Part shown: in pieces, positions 46,179 through 61,700 of the stretch
How positions within the stretch are numbered: position 1 is the stretch's first letter
Layout: every line of letters begins with the position of its first letter
Assembly: GCF_947623445.1 (NCBI RefSeq)
Contig: NC_135246.1
Span: forward strand, 19,402,288-19,466,287
DNA length: 64,000 nt
Reading direction: 5' to 3'
Origin: Clavelina lepadiformis
Lineage: Eukaryota > Chordata > Ascidiacea > Aplousobranchia > Clavelinidae
The notes under the pieces: generated by a model
What the model saw: only the letters and a program-made list of their open reading frames with translations
Database searches by the model: none
What the model was told of the DNA's origin: nothing
Translations under genes and position numbers: made by a program

Positions 46179-46777
46179 TTAAAATGATATCATCTGCTTT
46201 CCATCGAACGCAGCCCTCGGGTACTTCGAAAGAAATCTTTTCCGCAACAAAACTCGTCGCCTCAAACGCATCAACCTATTCCTTCCTAGCGCCCTCATAC
46301 GGCGAGCTTTATGTAACTCTTTTAGGACCAGTTTGAGGAACACCGATCTCTGTGAGTCGTCCATACTCCTCACAACTCTGTCCAGTTCCTTCCCGGTCCC
46401 GCTTTCTGAAGATCTCAGGGAATTTATCAGAGTTGATAGCAACGACGTGAAGTCACAGTGACACTTGTGACGATGTCCGGTTCTATGGAAAAATTAAAAA
46501 ACAGTTACAACTCCCTAAAAATTTATTTTAAAGGCTCTGATCGAGTCAAAACACATCTGTGGTTTGTTCACGACCGAACATGTTTACAAAATCATACAAA
46601 ACTTGTCGATTTCACCAATTAATTAATGGCTACCTCTTCACGAAAAGACATCCGCATTTTCCACCCGTGGCTGTATCAGCGGTCTGTAGAAGTTGAAGGA
46701 GAGCTATCTGACGTTCATTGGCGGCGTGGCTCCGTGAAGCTTTGTCCGTGATCGACAAATCCGCCACGTGGCGTTTG
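46179..46777 (-). CDS. Last two exons of an unrecognised small basic protein
   Basis: Exons 46777-46634 and 46482-46179 join in phase 2 and give about 149 residues ending at TAA. The first exon reads KRHVADLSITDKASR, ERQIALLQLLQTADT and GKCGCLFVKR. The second begins TGHRHKCHCDF and ends with a very Arg/Lys-rich region (HKARRMRALGRNRLMRLRRR). Two Cys-x-Cys pairs flank a dibasic KR, which resembles a processed secreted precursor, but I do not recognise a family. Both exons have clean acceptors (CTACAG, CCATAG) and the joined donor is GTAGCC. I could not find the upstream exons or the start codon, so the N-terminus is missing. The basic tail could equally be a nucleic-acid or nuclear-localisation region. 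Confidence 0.45.
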
Positions 46778-49700
46778 CTGTAGAAAATAATTTTTCGTGA
46801 AAAACAAAAATATTTTTCTGTCGGTGGTTCACACAAAAAAAACAAGATTGTCACGTAGGCAGTTGGCGCGTATTTTCACTCAAAGTTAAACAAAAAAGGT
46901 CAAAAAATTGCCACCGCCCGGGAAGGAAAATGCAATTTAACCCGCATAAGTCATTTTTGCAGTTAATGACGTGCAAGACCCCGACACAATGACTGGGGCC
47001 TAACCGGGAGTAGGCGAAATGCGATCCCTGATTGTAATAAAAGTGGAGAAGCTGAGAAATCTAAAGTATCCTGGGGTAGAGGGCTCATGTAAACTTATGT
47101 ATCTGTCACAGTAAGCTTTGATAAATTCGAGATTTATTACAATTTCTTAAGTCGAGCGAATCACCGGGAGAAACTTCAAGGAAACTTTTCAAAACTGCGC
47201 AAATTACGGTTTCAATTCTCTCGACAATAACCTTCGTTTGTGGTTATTACATGGTAATGGAAATCGCGTGTTTTCGCTACCATCTGCAGAGCTTAAATAT
47301 TTGTTCGTTCGAAGAGGTTGCTATCGGTCCCAACGTGTTGACATTCCGTTTTGTTTTTCACGAATTAATCTGGCGGCCACATCAAAGCCGAACTGTTATC
47401 GCATTTGTGTTTGTCGGCGGCGGAGAAACACTTCGCTCGTTCAATTAGTTACGACCGACACTGGTCACATAACAGATACCTTCCACTTTCCACGATAACT
47501 TATACCGTGCTTGATGGCCTGTTGACAAGCGAGTGAGAACACAGCACTTCAACAAGTGACGTTGATGACTTTTGGTGATCTTTCGTCATTAAAGACACAA
47601 GTGTCGTTGAAGACCTGAACCTTACAAAACGAACTTGTTGTCCTGATCATCGAGCGTGGCCCTTATCGATTTTCCCTTATCACGTAATAAACAACACGGT
47701 TGCCAATAAGAATAGAAGCCACTTTACTGGCTTATCGGGGCGATGTTTGTTTAAGTAAACGCTTCCGGTCATGAATAAGTTTGCCGCAGAAAATTTTCAT
47801 TTTGCAGAGTTTATGCAGGCTCTGGATCACGTGTTTGCGCGGTTTAAATGCGTCACTCTAAAATGCAACGGAGCGTAACAGGTACTTTTGTCAAAACACG
47901 AGTTTAAACTTCGTCATCTGGTAACCAAAGATTCCCAATCTTATCTAAATTTTACCCAATTTTAAACCCGATACCATTCGCAGCTCGTCTGTCCGCTTAT
48001 TGCTTAACCTGTGTAGTGACCCTTTTTGACCTCGCCCAAGCACTAATTAATAACTAATTAATAATTAACATTGGGTTGCCGGGACGGTCGCGCCTGGAAA
48101 CTGCTTGTTTGGTCGGACGAAGTGGACAAACACACCAAAGGCCAACAGCAAAGGTTTCGTGAGAATCGAACCTAATCATCGGTGATGACGGCAAATGGAA
48201 TTTCATCCACGGCCAAGATTCAAATAAAATTCCAGTAAAACCGTCACCGGCCTCGCAATTTCCTCCTCCTTGCGGTCATCAGTGTTTGTTGTTGTTACGT
48301 AATAAAGCCGTAATTTATTTCCAAGGTCAATACTTTACTTCCAAAACACGTAACTGGCCGAGCGTGTAACAACGCTAAGTATGACGTCATAAAGTTAATT
48401 CGATTTTTAAAAACAAGTTGATTAAATTAGTGCATGAGTCACGTGTTACAGGTTGAGTTTTATGACGGAAAACTTTTAGTTTGACACAAAATAACGAAAT
48501 TTTCGCGGTTTGTTTTAGCTATTTGTTTGCATTCCGCCAAAAACAACAGTTTCATGCTCCCCCTAACTAGGGATGATTAAAGTTCGTCTTGAGATGACCC
48601 CGAATTATTTACCATCCCCTTGCTATCGCCCACAATGCAATGGAACCTCAAAGTCCAAACGAACTCATACGACAAACAAACATAAATTTACCGCAGTAGA
48701 AGGAACAGAATCACCGCGACCCTAGAAAGTCTTGTAGTCATGTGATCATGTGACCTCTACCTCTACCGACCCAGCCACTGACAATGGGGATTCTGTGCAA
48801 GTTGTCGGTCGCCGTCTCTTTCGGGGCTTTGAAAGGAGAATTCCAAAATTAGCTAATCCTGATTGGCGGCTTCGAACTCAAACCCATCCAAAGGGTAAAC
48901 AATCGTCGATAAAATTCTTTAAACTTCTCGACATGACAATGAACGCGCCCCTATATCGCGTTCGTCTCTGACTATCATAAACATCATCACCTGCATAATG
49001 AGAGGCCGCAGAATGCAAATACCTCGTTTGATCGGACCCGGGTATTGTCTATTTTCCGTTGATGGAGATGATTACAGACGGGCTGCAAGCAAGCGTGCTC
49101 GATTTTGAAAGCACTCATCATTATTAAAATGGTTTCGTGCTTGACGGCAGCCGACTTTTAATAAACAAACACGCTTCGAAAAGAGAATGTAAATTTGCTC
49201 TTCGGAAAAAACCGACCGAGGTTGCATCCATTAATGCAGCTTAGACCAGGTGGTCGGGTGCAGGGCAGAAAACCTTTTTGTTTACTTTCACACTTTCCTT
49301 CTTCAAATTTTGACAAAGTTTCAGTTGATTTGACGTAAATTCAATCAATACCAGACAAACCCACTTAAAATTTGCCGGGAGAAATCAACTATTGTTGATT
49401 GTATTTCACGGGACGTAATTACACAACCCGCTGCATTAGCAACCGGCGGGACGCAGCAGCAAATTGCAAAATCAAAGCAGCAAAATCGATGGAAAGCTTT
49501 TAAGTTTTCGAAAATTGATTGTGCCGTCAAGAAATCCGATGGCAAGGCGCCATAACATTTGTTTGATTAGGTTAGGAACTAACCACATGAAAGTAAGGTG
49601 CCAGGCAGAGAATGTTTTACAGTTGCTCGAAAGAAGAAGCTTCCGCGCAAAGCAAAGTTCAGTCTGGTCGTAATTCCTTCACAATTTAATTTCTTACCCA

Positions 49701-52700
49701 AATTTAAATTCTTTGCAAACGCTGAAACGACTCTTAAGGCTTGGGGAGGCTCGCAGATGTCAAAGCCGCCATCGCGCTATCGCGGAGATATCGCTGTTTG
49801 ACGGCAAACGACAAAACAGACCTCCCACATTTGCCGGAATGACTGGAGATACCTGTCACGTCATAATGCAAACGACAATGCCGAGAAAAGTCGTGCTCGG
49901 TTTTCGCCGATTGATCGATTCTAATCGCGATGAACGCGCTGCCTACCCCTGTGATCAGTTGTAATCGAACGTAACATTCAATAATCGGAATAATCGGAGC
50001 GAAGTTCAAGTTGGTAGATCAAAGCAAAGGAAATGAGAAACGAAATCGTGGTAATTGATGCAAAGAGAACATAATAATCAGGTTTTTGCAGTTAGACAAG
50101 TTTTAAATCTAAAATCGCATTTATCGATGCGATCTCCTTATATGGAGTTGTATTTTCGCGGGCGCCTCATATTGTCAATCTGCAAGCAACGAAATCGTCG
50201 AGTGATTTTTGGAAAAATCGAAATGTTTCGCGTCAAGGTGACTGACGTTACGCGACTGTTGGTCGTTGAAAGCTTAAACAAACAACAACAGTCTTTCACA
50301 ACTCGCATGATTAACGACATTGTCCGTCATAAACGGATTAATCACGTAATAGTACTCGTTTATCTGACGTATATCCAATCAATTTTATATGTTTCAATTT
50401 GTTTAGTAAGTTAATATTTTCACGCCTAATCAAAGCACTCCTGTCAAGAATATGACATCGGTATGTGTGAATGATGTTCTGCTTGATCCAGATAAGATAA
50501 TAAGCTGCCAATTGACTTCTTAAATACGGAAAATGATCTTGTTCAAATGAACCGCGATACCCACGCATTCTATGATACGTAAAAAAATCGTTCGCGTTTT
50601 TCATCCCAAACCGAAATCGCGTAACACAATAATCGAGCGATTTTAGCAAATATTTACAAAATATCCTGATTTAATGAGATCGTTTATCGTGCTTGACCTG
50701 AAAATATCCGGCCGAGAAGATCAGTGAACTGTGACGAGAGCAATTTTGCCGCCAAATCCAACCAGGGAATTAAAAAACTCTGCTTTGCGTCTGTTTTGTG
50801 TCGAAACAATCACTAATATCTATGACGTCAAACAAATGAATCTCAAGAAACTCCCACTAGTTTGAGCAGCCTAACACTGATAACATTATTAGAACATAAA
50901 CAGCGCAAAATTGGTTACAAATTACTAGCTTACTAGTAATTCGTTATTCGTTAATTAGTTAAATAGTTATTACTACAACTCGCTCAACTAAATAACTTCC
51001 TCGACAAACAAGTGGATGATTAAGCAGCTAAGTAACGTGTAACGGCTACTACTGTGAATGAGTAATAAAATAAGCATATTGGGCAAGTTTACGTCCTAAT
51101 TTAAAGGTATTAAATACGAAATAGTTACTAAATAACTAATCAGAGAACAAATAACTAACATCACACCGATAAGATAAAAGTAGAATTAGAAAATTTGACT
51201 GAAATTATAACTTGAATTTTTCATAACTGAGAAACCAAAGTAAAGGCGAAATTGAAACACGAAACCTGAAGAGCATTCTCTCGCCGGCTGCGGTCACAAT
51301 ACGACCTCGTATTAACTTGTAATTTGGAGCGAGCTGAAATACTGGAAGAATTTTAATTTGTTTAAATTGCGTCGAGTACCTCGTACCATCGCGTTTTGCA
51401 AGTTCAAGTCTCCTGGGGAAATTCGATCGAAAATTTTCCTGGACAAAGCTGAATGTCTGACCGCAACTACAGCATTTATTCTCACACATATCGACGCACC
51501 CATGTCTATAAATTGACAGCCAAGTACGGCGCTGCTGGTAATCAAATACGTCACAATGAGGTCTTTGTTATACTTTTGTGTCGTATACGTGTAATTTCTT
51601 TCATGACCCTGGTTCCCAATGAAACGCTTGTTTAGAACAAACTCAAAGATACCGACGAAGACGACAACACATGTTGAAAGGGATATTCTTCATCAATGCA
51701 GTCATCAACAACAAGATCTTTAACATTTTAAAGCCAGGTTAAGATTCAAACATGTTTTTACCGCCAATTACGTACATCTGCGACATTTACACAAGCATAA
51801 GCAAAAACACAGCCTTGCGCATACACTGCAAGACAATGGTCTAAATGGAACCTACTTTTATTAAATTTTTTACACCCGAGCAAGTCAAACAAGATGTGGT
51901 GTCCAATGTTTTATCAAAGATTTACAATGACCTGGCAGTAGGAAGAAAGTGAGACGACATTCCGCCTCATAATCTTTCTGGACTGGTCTTGAACAAAGGT
52001 TTGAGACAAATATGGGAGTAAAGGTTCGCTTGAAGTATTTAACATTTGTGCGACGATTAAATTTTTACAAATTTTCAAATTATTTCTTATTATTTGATAT
52101 AATGATCAAATTTGAATGAATAATCGTAGTCTCACTACAGAACGAACAAACTTTACAATTTGTCTAAGACAAGAAAGCGTTAAGGTACATGCCTTCAAAA
52201 GTGGTTTAAAGAAGAAAACTTCAAAACATCTCCATAGTATTTAAATTTATTTTATAAAGAGAACATAAAAAGGGATGAGCTTTGACGCGTTTTGTGGTGG
52301 TTAGTCAAGGCAGCACAGCCTAAGTCGACGAGGTTTACTTGAAAATTCTGGAAATGCTTTCAAACCAAAAGCGAAATTTAAAACCTGGTTTCCTTGAACT
52401 TTCATTGCTTAAAAATGCTGATTTTTCCTGGTAATTGAAACCGAGTTAAGCCAACGATGCCTGCCACGCTCGACAGTCGTCTAAAATAACTGCTTACTAA
52501 TGTCAAGAACAAAAGCACCAAGCGCAACACCGGCAGCGCCCGAGATTGAAAGCAGATGGCTGTTGCAATGAAGTCAAGTGACACTTTGAATCGCTGCGAT
52601 GGACTCAAAACAATTGATCAAAGGCGGCAGTAGCTCGGATCTTTCATCGTAGCAAATCTTCGGCAGCTGGCAGTGTTCGCCCGGTCGTTTACAAGGTTTA

Positions 52701-55700
52701 CGGCCACTTTAGCGCACTTAACTAACAGCTCGCGCAGTAAACAAGTTTAAAAGTATTCACTCTGATATCAGCGACCGCTTTTAATAACGTCAAGTTTAAA
52801 TCTCAAACCGCCAAGCGTCAGAACATCGCAAAGTTTTCGCGTTTTAGCTCGAAACATTTACGCGAGAAACCAAGCCTCAAACTTCGTCATCTTTTCTTAC
52901 AAACCACCGAAACAAATTTGACATTTTCGGTGTAAACTTCAGTCCAAGGTCAAGGTCTGTTGGTGGTTCGACGACGTCAAAATCCCTCAAACACGCGACG
53001 CTGTGTCTCGGCCCAAGCTCGCCGCGATGCTTATTCCGGAGATAAGGGATGGGGGGTGGGGTAATAAAGCGGTGGAACAATTACTGCGACCATTTTGAGC
53101 TGAAGAATTATGCACAGGTATCTGTTTTGTCTCGCGCGTGATCAAGCGTCAAGTTTTTGCCGATGCCAGGCAATGAAAAATCCGTCAAGTCACCGTCTCG
53201 TTCGAACTAGCAGCATGCCAATGAGGTATTTAAACGTCGAGGCCCGAAGGCAGATAAAAATATTCTGGAAGTCCGATATTACTGCGTCAGGCTGTAATTA
53301 GTGATTTTATAAGCCTGCACCGACCAGCAGCCGATGAAAGACAAGAGCTATAATCTTGTTTATTTATGTCTATCCAGGTAAACGGATTTCTATTAAAAAA
53401 AGAATTATCTCAATCGCTCTACCAACTGAAGTGTCTTGTCATGAAAGTAGGTGACAAGGTATCTTAAAAGCCTTGAAAGTTTCACAAATTCGTTTAAAAC
53501 ATCAACTTTCTCGGTTGTATTTGCTTCATTGGTCAAGCGAGCGAACGAAATCTTCGAAGAAAGTTGGTTGGTGACCCCGCAAAGATGAAATCCTTTCACC
53601 GTTTTATCAGTTTTTAATCACGTGAGAAGAAAACCTTAGTGACGTTTTACCTCCTCACAGAAGAGTGGGCCGCAATAACAAGGTCAAGTTCGTAGGTGGT
53701 CGTCGCTGTAGCGGTTTCGTAATCGTATTAAGTGACTAAATATTCGGTTTTAGGTGTCCCTTCTGGAAACTAAATTTTTTCATTTTTTTCAAAAATTCGT
53801 TTTCTAAGAATAACAACGCGTTTGATTATTTTAGCCGTGAAGTCATCAGCAATAACCACAGTAATTCGCTCATCAATTACATTGTTGTAATAACAATCAA
53901 CTTGTTATTACACAATAATAGACAGCGGGGCGGCGGCAGACAAGATGGAGGCATCGCATAAACAGGGCCGACCTCAACAAAGATCTTTGAAAAAGGTTCA
54001 AACGCCGAACTTTCGTTCTACAAATTAGATTTTTGGAGCTGCGGGGAGAAAATTTTTAGAAATAGTTTCAGCAAGTTTGGTTCTTTCCAAATAAATCTAA
54101 AAAAAAGTTATTTTAACTTCTTTTTTTAATTTAAAACGCACTTTGAAGTTCACCCTTACAACGTAGGCTGACGTGTAAGTATAAATCAAACGCCACGGGG
54201 CTATCTGACATGTTTTCAGCGTAAAACGTCAACGACCTATCAGCCGAGCTGACATCCCTGTGTTTACCAGAACATGATCACAATTTATGAATTCTTTCAT
54301 CGGGGACGTCACAACGGTGATTATTTCCTAACCAGGCGCCGTTTGATACCGATTATTCGCTCATAATGGATTAGGCCTGTAGCAGCAGCATAGAAGGTCG
54401 GCAAATGAAAGATGGCGCCGATTTTTACATCTGGATTTTGGCCAAAAAATAAATCTTATTTCCTGAAACTTTTTTAAAACTTTTCGAGCGTAAAAACGGA
54501 TTTGCCGCCCATTAGGTTTATGACATCATAAAACATTCGCTGCTCATTCAATCACATCAACCGCCGACGACAAGTTGTCTGCATTGTTGTGAGCTCAAAT
54601 CTAAAATGGCGAAGTTGCCACAATAAAAATAACAAAAATGAGATTACCTCGTGCAGTCTTGCGGAACAACGAAGCGATTCTGCCACGAATGTTTATTTCG
54701 GAGAAATTTCAAAATCCTGTTTTCCGACTTAAAATAACAAAATCGCAATAAACAAACCAACCAATCAAGTTAGATGAGAACCTTCGTGACGAAAACGGCC
54801 CGAGTTATAAATAACTCGGATGTGTGAGGCGGCGAATCTCATCTACTTAAATTCACCTGCTGGCCTCCTTGAAACAATGACAACAAAGCACCACACGCTG
54901 TGATTATGACGTCACAGAGGACAACTGGTACAAAGTTTGAGGCGGGACTTAAGGCGTACACCTTTATGACGCAATAAACGTTCGTTTTATACAAACGCGA
55001 TCGGTTTAAGGCAAATAACTTAAAACTAGCAAGATTTTAAGAAGGAAATTGAACAACAATTAACCATCACCAAAAGTTATAACCATCAAAACTGTCCAAA
55101 AAAATACAAAAAATATTTTCAAAAATTTGAATTTTTATCAAAAGATCAAGAATGTCCGACAAGCTGGTGACATTAAAGGAACGTATCTCATACCTGCGAC
55201 TTGTTTCGAGTAACAACACCATACAAGCAGACGATGACCGTGATGTCACTACATGCAACATAAAACACTTGGCTATAATGTGTATTGGAAATACCAAAGG
55301 ATTTTGAAACATATTCAAGGCGCGTCGTTCTCATACTGATAAGGTTCTTCGTAAGATAAGCCAACCAATAACAATTTCCTATCCTCGCGGAAATTACATT
55401 GCGTCGTTTGGACGAGTTATTATATTTTCATTTTAATTGAGCTTTTTATACATTGTACGAACCAACTGCCAATTCTTAGACTTTGATTTGAAATAAAAAA
55501 TATGTTACACAAAGAAAGCTGAACAGGACTAAGTCATGGTCATTAGGCCATTCTGTATTTAATGCGACTTACCTTCGGCGCATGAAGTCTTTGTTTGGCG
55601 GTGATGCGAGGTCTTTTTTCCCGCCAATTGTCGTGACAAGTCTCCGAGCCTGCACTGGAGAAGGGTTGAAAACAAGCAAACAGAGACTGCAGACAACAAT

Positions 55701-58700
55701 AACTTTTGATCTCGATAAAGCTTTTAAATCCGTCATCGTCGAATCTTCAATTACGCGATGAAAATCTTTCGAAATTTTTCAAGTTCCGAATATTTTTAGC
55801 AAATGTGAAAAACTTTCTACAATTGTGGAGCTCTGCTGTACAACACAATAATCTAATTTCAGAAATCCCTGCTCTTATATACGAAGATATCTGCGTAAAA
55901 CAAAAAAGGTTCAGCAATTCCTTCTACGCTGGACGCAAGCACCGTCTGCCTCACAGCTTCTAGAAAATTTAGTCCATTTCGTTGCTGTAGTAAAACGCGC
56001 CAGTGCCCGCTTTGCCTCTTTGCAGTAAGTGACTGACAACAGTTCCAATGAAATACGATTATTGCCTTCGACTTTTTTTATTACAACTTTCTTGATACGT
56101 TTAACCCGCTGCTTTTTATAGTAATGCATAACTTCTCTGTGATGTCACAAAGCCTGCACGCTTAACGATTGTTCGACGCCTATTGTTTGCTTTGTGAGCG
56201 TGTTCTCAACTATGTCAGACGCGACGGTTTACGACCATGAGATCGCGCCGAGCTATTGAAGTCAAACCGCGACCACGCAGCGATATTTCTTGCCAACGGT
56301 CAACTTGGTCAGGTTGAACATCGCGGACCGTGTGGACTTCGTATCTGTAACTCTCTACGTTCGTCGACAACAAGCCTCGGTTAATATTTTACCTTTTCAG
56401 CTTGCACTCCGCTCTGCACACCTGGTTATGGAAGGAACTGCGTTGTTGAGTCATAATCACATCTTTGTTTCTTCACAAAAAGATCGTTTGCTACTTGTAA
56501 CATCGCTTGTGATGTCACAGATCGATAAATGGTGTCGAAGATGTTGATGTGATCGACTACGTCACGTGCAAATTGCAAAAGCACTCGACACGTGATTAAT
56601 TGCGTCACATACGTTGTTGTTACAGGTTTTTAAGAAATGTTCATTAAAATTACGTCATTTATACTTTGTGGGAGGTAGCATTTTTCTTTTACTTGCATGA
56701 CGAATATTGTTTATTACGTCATAAATCTTACAAGCGATTTACGACCAATCTGAGCAGAAAGAAAACTTTCTCTTCAAATCTAAAACTTTCTACGTCACGT
56801 CGTAGTGGCTTCTCTCGTAAATCATCTCTGCCGCCAATTCCGGCAAATATTTCGGTCAAGACACGATTACGATCAGTTTCCGTTTGTGCTTTATGCGCTA
56901 TTTGATTTCTATGGCCACAACCTGCTCAAACAAATGATGCAGTCACGCAATGTGTGACATAATAATGTAAACAGATTTTAAGTCCAAAACGCTCGATTTT
57001 GGGTCGCTGGGTCAGAGTTTGTACCAGCCTTGACCCCATAGCGACTTGACATCAATTAACCCTCTTATTGTGAAGTCATAATGAACAAGAAAGGCTTCGT
57101 TTAAATTACAAGCTTTTGAGATTGACAGGTGTGATCATGCTAAACCTGTTTTTGTTCTTAAACTTGAATTTATTAACGAGATTGCTGTTGGACTTGAACT
57201 TGCACAACTTGCAACGAAAGTCACAATAAGTCCGCGTAAGTTGAGCCGCTAGTCTCATCCGTTCTACTTTCTCGTCTGCTCAGTTCATCCAATTTAACTG
57301 CGTTAGATATGTGACTAGTTTCACTCCTATATTATTATTCAAGGCAACTAAATCGATCCACGATTTTCTGTCACGTTGACTGAAGCAAACACGCGGGAAA
57401 GCAAAATGATAAAAAACCCGATGAAAATTTGTTTTCCAAAATCTTCACGTTTTACTAGAACAGCTTTTCTCGCTTCTAAAATAAAACATGATTCTGTTGT
57501 CCGCGATTCAGCCTGTAAACTTATTTGCGATGAGTCGGACTCATGCGCCGAAATATTTGGAACAAACAACGAAAACTATTTCGGGCTTCAGAGACTCCGG
57601 CATTTTATGCTGAGTAATTTGACACCCATGTTGCTGACTCGACAAATTTCTACTATAAAGCAGCACGTTTCAATCGGTCACTTCAATCATCTGGATTTCT
57701 TGCTTTGTGACTTAATAATGCGCATCCAATAGTCTGGAGAACGGGGTTGGGGGACCGACATCGATTTTTGACGATTAAGATCACGTGATGTTACAGAACT
57801 TAGAAAATCACTGAAGCGAAACGGCGCAAATGTATCACGTGATCAACAGCAGCAAGCGCATTAATTGTCTGCTTTCATCTGTCTTTCATGTTTGTCTGTT
57901 CATTTCCATTTTGTGTTGGAGTCTGTTGAAAATGGCCGAGATAAAAAAGATTTCCCAAGGCCCATTACCGCGGGGAGAGTCTGGTGCAAAGTTTTCGTGG
58001 TTTTGCCATTTTGCGGGGGATTTACAACCCGGATGCGATCTAACATCTGCTACACTGCTGTTACTTTGATGACGTATCAATGCTTATCAGCCAATCAGCG
58101 ATCGTTATCGTCCTTGTCGAACCAATCAGATAATGGGGTAGGGAATCGAATCATTATTGCCAGAGACGACAGTAAGTAAACAGGACAGCAGCAGAAATGC
58201 GAGATGAAGATTGTTTGTTTCTTCTGCGTTAAAGTTTGCACAAAGTCGTGATTAATCGATGGGCTACTTCATACACACGATCAAGCACGATGACGGTATC
58301 AGTTGTATGATTTATTCTCAACGAAATAACCCAATAGCAACGACGGTGGCCGGTTAAGCATAGGACGCGAGGGTCAAAGCAATATCTTTGTGAAGATTTG
58401 CGTGTGTTGTTGGAGCAAAAGGGGCAACTTTTCTTTTTATTGTTAAGTTAATGTCTGCAGGGTTTCTGGAATGAATTTTATTGAACCTCTTCCTAAATCG
58501 AACGCATATTCACTATAAAAACAAAACTTTAGAATATTTTACAAAAATTTTACAAAATGCAAAAATCCGCAGTTGCAAAGCTCAAAGCTTTTTTGCAAGA
58601 TTATTCATCTCGCGCTGGTTTTCCCACATTTTATGAAAAATCGCCATAAAATTAGACTCCCGCAGAGGATAGTTTTATAAAAATACGCTCATTTAGGCGT

Positions 58701-61700
58701 CACAATCGCCGCTTTTGTGGTAAATCGCGTGCTGTGTATAAAGGCGAATAGCTATAAGCCCGACCAATGTCCTTTTAGAGAGTTTGATTTTTTATTTAAA
58801 CTGGGCGCTGCAAATCCGTTGAAGTTCAAATTAAATAAAACTTCACACAGTGCAGATCGATTCCAAAGTTGATTTAAATCACTGGAAGTTCAAAGTGTCT
58901 TGGAAAGAAGCCAAAACGCGACGAAATTCGATAAAGATCAAAGCAAACCACAGAATTCCTTGCCGTGAACTTCTTGAATTAAGCTCTACTTTGCGACCGC
59001 ATCGTTTTCACTTATTGAGCTTTTTATTTATTCTGAGAGAATGAGGGCTTTATTGCGTCATAATGGCAGCAACACTTAAGTTCTCGAGATCGTTGTCTTT
59101 TTCCCGAGAATGCGATGTTTTCATTGACATTTCTGGTGTTTATGAATCCAAAGCCTGACTTCACGCCGCGCCCCCGTGTTCCGTCGAGTCGCCTTGAAAG
59201 TGATAGGCTAAATGCATTGACTAATTAACCAATCACTCGTCGCTCCACTACAAACCACAACGTCACTTATCACTCTGCCCTGTCAAGTCACGTGATCCAT
59301 TTCGATCCGTGACGCCCCACTCTGTTCGCTCCGGGGTGCGTGGGAGCCCAAGTGGTCTTCGCGATCTGTCGCGGCGTCAACCGCTTTTATCCTAATGATC
59401 GTCTGACTTTTACACGAGAGTGCCAATATCTTGAAAAGCCGTCACTCAGTGTCATCGTGTCAAAGGTCAATTGGTTGTGACCCTTAACCCCCATGCACAA
59501 GTACACTTAAACCAATTTATCGTTATTGATTGCGCCGGAGCTGGTGTCGGCGGTTGATCGATGCAATATTTCTTCCCAAGAATCGATTAAAACATTTATA
59601 TTGGGAATCGATTATATTCGATTAATTATTAGGAGTCTGAAGATGCTGAAGATGTCGCTATGAGGCAAAAATTCCATTTCTCAATAAGCAAATTTCGAAT
59701 TGAAAAAATTTTCTGAATTTAATTCAATTACACCAGGATACGAAGCACCAGAACCACCCTCTACTCTAGGGAGGTCCTGCGTCCCACAATTTCATTGCAT
59801 TTAATTTTACGACATTTAGAGATTCAGAGATTTTAATTCAGCAGCTTGTGCGAATCATTTTGTCAAAACGAGCTAAATGGTTAAACTGTTGCTAAGAATG
59901 CAGAGTTTCTATAGTTTGGTGGACGTTGGTTGATTTTAGAAACTTCAGAACTTCAGCTCCAAAGCTTCAGTTTTCAATCGCTGACTATTTATTACATCAT
60001 TCTTCCCTACGGGCTAATTTCTCATTGGTTGATATTTTAATTTATAAGTTATCTTGAGTAGCTGTGATTGGCCTATGGAACGTGGGCGTTATTAAACGTC
60101 ACAGTTATGATCATGACGATAACGTATTTAATGGTTTAATCTAGAGAAGATAGGGAAGGCTGTCGTTTGAAAATCATCCTTATTACAAACCACTTTACAG
60201 CCGTGCCTATGTATTAAATGAAGACCTAGACACGATATGCTGAAGGAGTATGACGTCAAATTTTCAAAGTTTTTCATGCGGAACGTTTCAGGCTTAACCC
60301 GAGCCTTCTAATTGTTACAAACGCACCAGGTATAACTTTCTCTGATGTTTTAGCCAAAGCCCCGAGCTTATGATTGATCTAGTCGACCAGGAACCATCAT
60401 CGCTTGAACGGAGTCAATTACAAGACCTCTCCCCAGCCCAAGATTATCCGCTTTTATAAAATCTTCGTTGTGTTTGCTGCGGCGGTGGTGAAGCTTTGTC
60501 AAGGTGCTTCCATATTAGTGGAGTTCTTGTGCCAGCAGGTGCAGCTTTTCGTGTTTCGGTTAACTCCAGAAGCGGTGTTGAAGCCTATTGTGAGGTCATT
60601 ATGCTCTCAAATATGTGCAAACATTTGAAATACGTGCTCGACGTTGAAACGTCGGTTGAGCTCGACCACATCAGAAGAAATCTAGACAACGAAGAAGAAA
60701 GGGGAATTGTTTCCCCTTTCCTATTTTCGCGATTTTGGAGATCCTTTGCGTGATTTATTAGATTAGAAAGCAAATTTTGCTTGACATTAAATCCAGGCGT
60801 TACATTGTAAATAGCGTTAGAAAACATTTCGAATCAAACAACTATTTGCGATTTACAAACGAACGCAAAATTTTCTGCCCATTCATAGTTGGCATAAATT
60901 TTGCAAGGTCCAAAAATCGATTAATTATATATAAACTCGACAAGGAAGAAGTAAAGCATATTTCGAAAAGGCGTGTCTAGGTTTTTGGGCGTGATTTGCG
61001 CTTAAACAACCTAAATTACCGCAGACGACCCGAGTACAAGTTCTTGATCAATTCAACGATCCTGTTTACCACATTCGAGTCTTCAGAAAGAGCAGTTACT
61101 AGTTATTTTCTTCAATTACTACAATGGTGGTGAGCCAACTACGTGAAAGCGGTTTTCGTCGCGATTTTTTTCCACAAAAACAAGCGACTGTATAATAATT
61201 AATGATTGGTTCCACCACCGCGGTTATAGGTTGCGTCAAAATACGAACCGAAGCAGCCATCAAAGTATCTTGCAAAGTGCCGGGTACGGTTGCAGATACG
61301 AGACAAGACTTTTGTGGTAAATCGAAGAGTTTGCCTGTGTCCATTGTTGCGGCAACATCACTGCTGCTCCTGGTATTTTGTAAACACCAACTCTGTGCAG
61401 CGCGGGCGACGCGTTTATTCAAAGAACAACCTTAATCCAATTAAACTAAGCGGCTAATCGCTGAAAATTTATCGACCAAACTTGGAGTCAAGAATTATGA
61501 AGGTAAAAAGCCAAAAATTATTAACTGGGCTTTGGAGCGCTTTGGATTTTTGAGGTTTTTCTTTTATTTGTTTTATTTTTTACGGACCCCAAGCATGACA
61601 GGTCGAGGATCGCTGCTTTAGAACGCTCGATAAAATAACGAAACTTCTATCGCTTGTTGTATGAGAGCGCGGCCTGTTAAAAGAGATAAACCACGATAAT

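Noticed and set aside
48750..48971. 73-residue plus-strand open frame starting after ATGTGACC.
   Set aside because: A possible donor (GTAAAC) exists, but there is no partner exon or recognisable domain.
50055..50414. 119-residue plus-strand open frame.
   Set aside because: AT-rich sequence with no motif, no splice partner and no codon pattern like the real genes.
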